From CAVSUR01 sp052143655 (GTDB lineage Bacteria; Actinomycetota; Actinomycetes; Streptosporangiales; Streptosporangiaceae): a DNA stretch of 6,890 nucleotides. The DNA is taken from contig JBKQSL010000496.1 of NCBI GenBank assembly GCA_052143655.1, forward strand, positions 1 through 6,890. The letters run 5' to 3'. Positions 6,501-6,890 of the stretch are shown here, in pieces (positions within the stretch are counted from its first letter, which is position 1; each line of letters begins with the position of its first letter). The position numbers and the translations under genes were made by a program. Below the pieces are notes generated by a model. The model was given only the letters and a program-made list of their open reading frames with translations, was not told the origin of the DNA and made no database searches.

Positions 6501-6784
6501 CCGGCCGCCGCGTCGGCCCGCATCTGCGCGTACCACGTCGCCATGTCGGCTTGCGGGTCACCGGACACCGCGGCGAACTCGCTGGCCCGCAGCATGGTCA
6601 GCACGTCAAGGAACGCGCGGAAACTGCCGGGATCCAGCTCGCGCACGACCCGGGTGACGTGCGCGTCCAGGGCCGCGGCCCGGGTCAGCAGGTCCTCGGT
6701 CAGCTGGCGCTGCGCGATGGACCGGCTCACCGGGCTGTCGCTGCGCACCCGGTCGCGGTAGCGCTGCCACGCCGCCTCGCCCAT
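3557..6784 (-). CDS. TPR-CHAT protein: helical/TPR repeats with C-terminal caspase-like CHAT peptidase domain
   Basis: The product is 1075 aa from ATG 6784, chosen because GAGGGG lies 6 nt upstream; in-frame ATG 6814 adds 10 residues and has no such site. Residues about 1-680 are Ala/Leu/Arg-rich helices with TPR-like pairs near 215-255, 288-325, 505-540, 548-585 and 600-640, a likely sensor or scaffold. Residues about 690-1060 form a CHAT (caspase HetF-associated with TPRs) domain: LPFSAL (803-808), then HLVTHADD with catalytic His912, then VVLSACYSG with catalytic Cys953, then GDEVYGLQAAFFAAGARHVL and LWPA, closing on HWAPYKLVCLG (1050-1060). Both catalytic residues are present, so activity is expected. 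Known CHAT proteins are Cys proteases; the target here is unknown. There is no signal peptide, so it should be cytosolic. It is the first gene of the operon with the 129-aa protein. A defence or regulated-proteolysis role is inference. Confidence 0.9.
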   Translation of the reverse strand: MGEAAWQRYRDRVRSDSPVSRSIAQRQLTEDLLTRAAALDAHVTRVVRELDPGSFRAFLDVLTMLRASEFAAVSGDPQADMATWYAQMRADAAAGKADQARWAEVDRLASVLGLADKAVIARQLDPPCPPPAEQAPAGPDPEVLAAAQPLYARYSAQLPLVGYGTADESLDARLSALLADYRQLRGRQPDGSENWKFAQWWCAAATGSLARSAAIQRRAADAIREFGRAAAEWDGAGEPGKAADCLARAAEIALADGADVDEALDPLVRLAGPPAADAGADIPPTISRARLLARLAQLYLSAGDHFDAGIRAAECAEVLDRLGLADPARDGVAAAFAGWADADPGDDLDVLAANRAQALLSAAAEIWASVIAVRSALGQGQPATTAGADAPGAQATKLLSELAALTRRLGEEAHQVSTALGQEAVALGLPSADGAGGHDEIDAARARALDQHGRIQQQELELSELLDEFARCEDAGQLAGLLARTQVLAARILAECAPGIASAAATVSVLHADVLTQIGRLGEAAEVLTAARTRLGGEAGLAAAERRSLLVTVIGRAAMVAGYQGDFAGMSQLCGEGIADVERDRGLVNAPYLQDSYLRDRGRLYDWGTFAAHKTGDYDLMLARSELAKARGVLGWAVAGRGGPQASEADERAFQELTSALARPGGQAGGAQRAERRVLWERLMTARGRAGRGAAVPEFRLAAVQAALAANEAVICYYWLTRGTLLVITIDRAAVAAEKVNLTEAARDDLSRLVADLSGLREEVPWLDGDIPPCGRLLPREGRELLAGKDRLIISPHRLLHQLPFSALDYGGAPLAEQFAVRYVPNLTSLLLPARPARPPHVLALGVSAFTDPPLPPLPNAGLEAAAVARLYQQAGVPVTSLIDGQASRARLTGLREQGALAGFSTLHLVTHADDMPPDAPFDAALHLGAGTIDGPEISQWELGADLVVLSACYSGRRAVSGRRAAGQQAEPGADGLGEELFGDEVYGLQAAFFAAGARHVLGALWPAVDASARTCMQAFHQQLSAGQPADLALRQAMLGLRADGLPVYHWAPYKLVCLGGASRPGPRAGEEAQP
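3568..3573 (-). promoter_or_regulatory. Strong Shine-Dalgarno of the small CHAT partner gene
   Basis: On the minus strand this reads AGGAGG, 7 nt before ATG 3560. It lies inside the last codons of the CHAT gene, so the partner can be translated efficiently on its own as well as by coupling. Confidence 0.75.
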
Positions 6785-6790
6785 TTCCCG

Positions 6791-6796
6791 CCCCTC
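6791..6796 (-). promoter_or_regulatory. Shine-Dalgarno that decides the CHAT start
   Basis: On the minus strand this reads GAGGGG, 6 nt before ATG 6784. DNA upstream of the alternative ATG 6814 is only GC repeats without a purine-rich site, so the shorter start is preferred. Confidence 0.5.
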
Positions 6797-6845
6797 GCCG
6801 TTACTGCCCGCCATGACTGCGCGCCGCCGGCCGCCGGCCGCCGCG

Positions 6846-6867
6846 GCCGGCCGGCTATCCGGCCGGC
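6846..6867. repeat. GC inverted repeat upstream of the CHAT operon
   Basis: The arms gccggccgg (6846-6854) and ccggccggc (6859-6867) are perfect 9-bp reverse complements with loop ctat. It abuts a larger palindrome and lies 62-83 bp upstream of the chosen CHAT start. It could be part of a terminator of the upstream gene or of a promoter-region structure. Confidence 0.5.
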
Positions 6868-6890
6868 TGGCGCGCGGCCGCGCGCCAGCC
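6865..6890. repeat. Perfect 26-nt palindrome at the window edge
   Basis: Positions 6865-6877 (ggctggcgcgcgg) and 6878-6890 are exact reverse complements with no spacer. The symmetry may continue past the window edge. It is probably a hairpin terminator of whatever lies to the right, or a regulatory structure ahead of the CHAT operon. I cannot choose without the flanking sequence. Confidence 0.6.

Noticed and set aside
1..6890. CRISPR array, tRNA, rRNA, insertion sequence or attachment site
   Set aside because: I saw no regularly spaced direct repeats, tRNA-like cloverleaf with CCA end, transposase motifs, or terminal repeats with target duplications. This was judged by eye only.

Overview
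The window is GC-rich throughout, with strong G/C bias at third codon positions. Its gene content (SigE-type ECF sigma factor with coupled anti-sigma, DUF985 cupin, DUF4386 membrane protein, TPR-CHAT protein) fits an actinomycete chromosome. I cannot name the genus from the sequence.

Left part, + strand (1-1590). The window opens on the last 36 codons of a DUF985-type cupin. It is followed by about 360 bp of decayed DNA: a short piece resembling the N-terminal region of a formylglycine-generating enzyme (FGE/SUMF1 family), joined in frame to a frameshifted C-terminal piece of a haem catalase. Next comes a two-gene sigma/anti-sigma unit. The sigma gene encodes only 91 aa. It keeps the start of region 2, then appears to jump to the tail of region 4.2, so most of the DNA-binding parts are missing. 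It still overlaps the anti-sigma gene by ATGA. A perfect 14-bp hairpin closes this unit.

Middle part, - strand (1651-2921). A small VOC/glyoxalase-fold protein and a six-helix DUF4386 membrane protein lie in tandem, convergent with the sigma unit. About 250 bp separate the DUF4386 start from the next upstream gene. That gap contains a near-palindrome (3038-3056) and a hairpin (3134-3167) just past the end of the upstream operon.

Right part, - strand (3171-6784). A two-gene operon encodes a roughly 1075-aa TPR-CHAT protein with an intact His/Cys catalytic pair, and a 129-aa small protein. The small gene has a 4-nt start/stop overlap and its own strong AGGAGG Shine-Dalgarno inside the end of the CHAT gene. 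CHAT is a caspase-like peptidase domain repeatedly found as an effector in bacterial conflict systems, so this operon is the best candidate here for an uncharacterised signalling or defence module. The small protein would be its dedicated partner; it loosely resembles the small constant components described next to such effectors, but I cannot confirm that family. Beyond the CHAT start lie dense GC palindromes, including a perfect 26-nt palindrome at the window edge.
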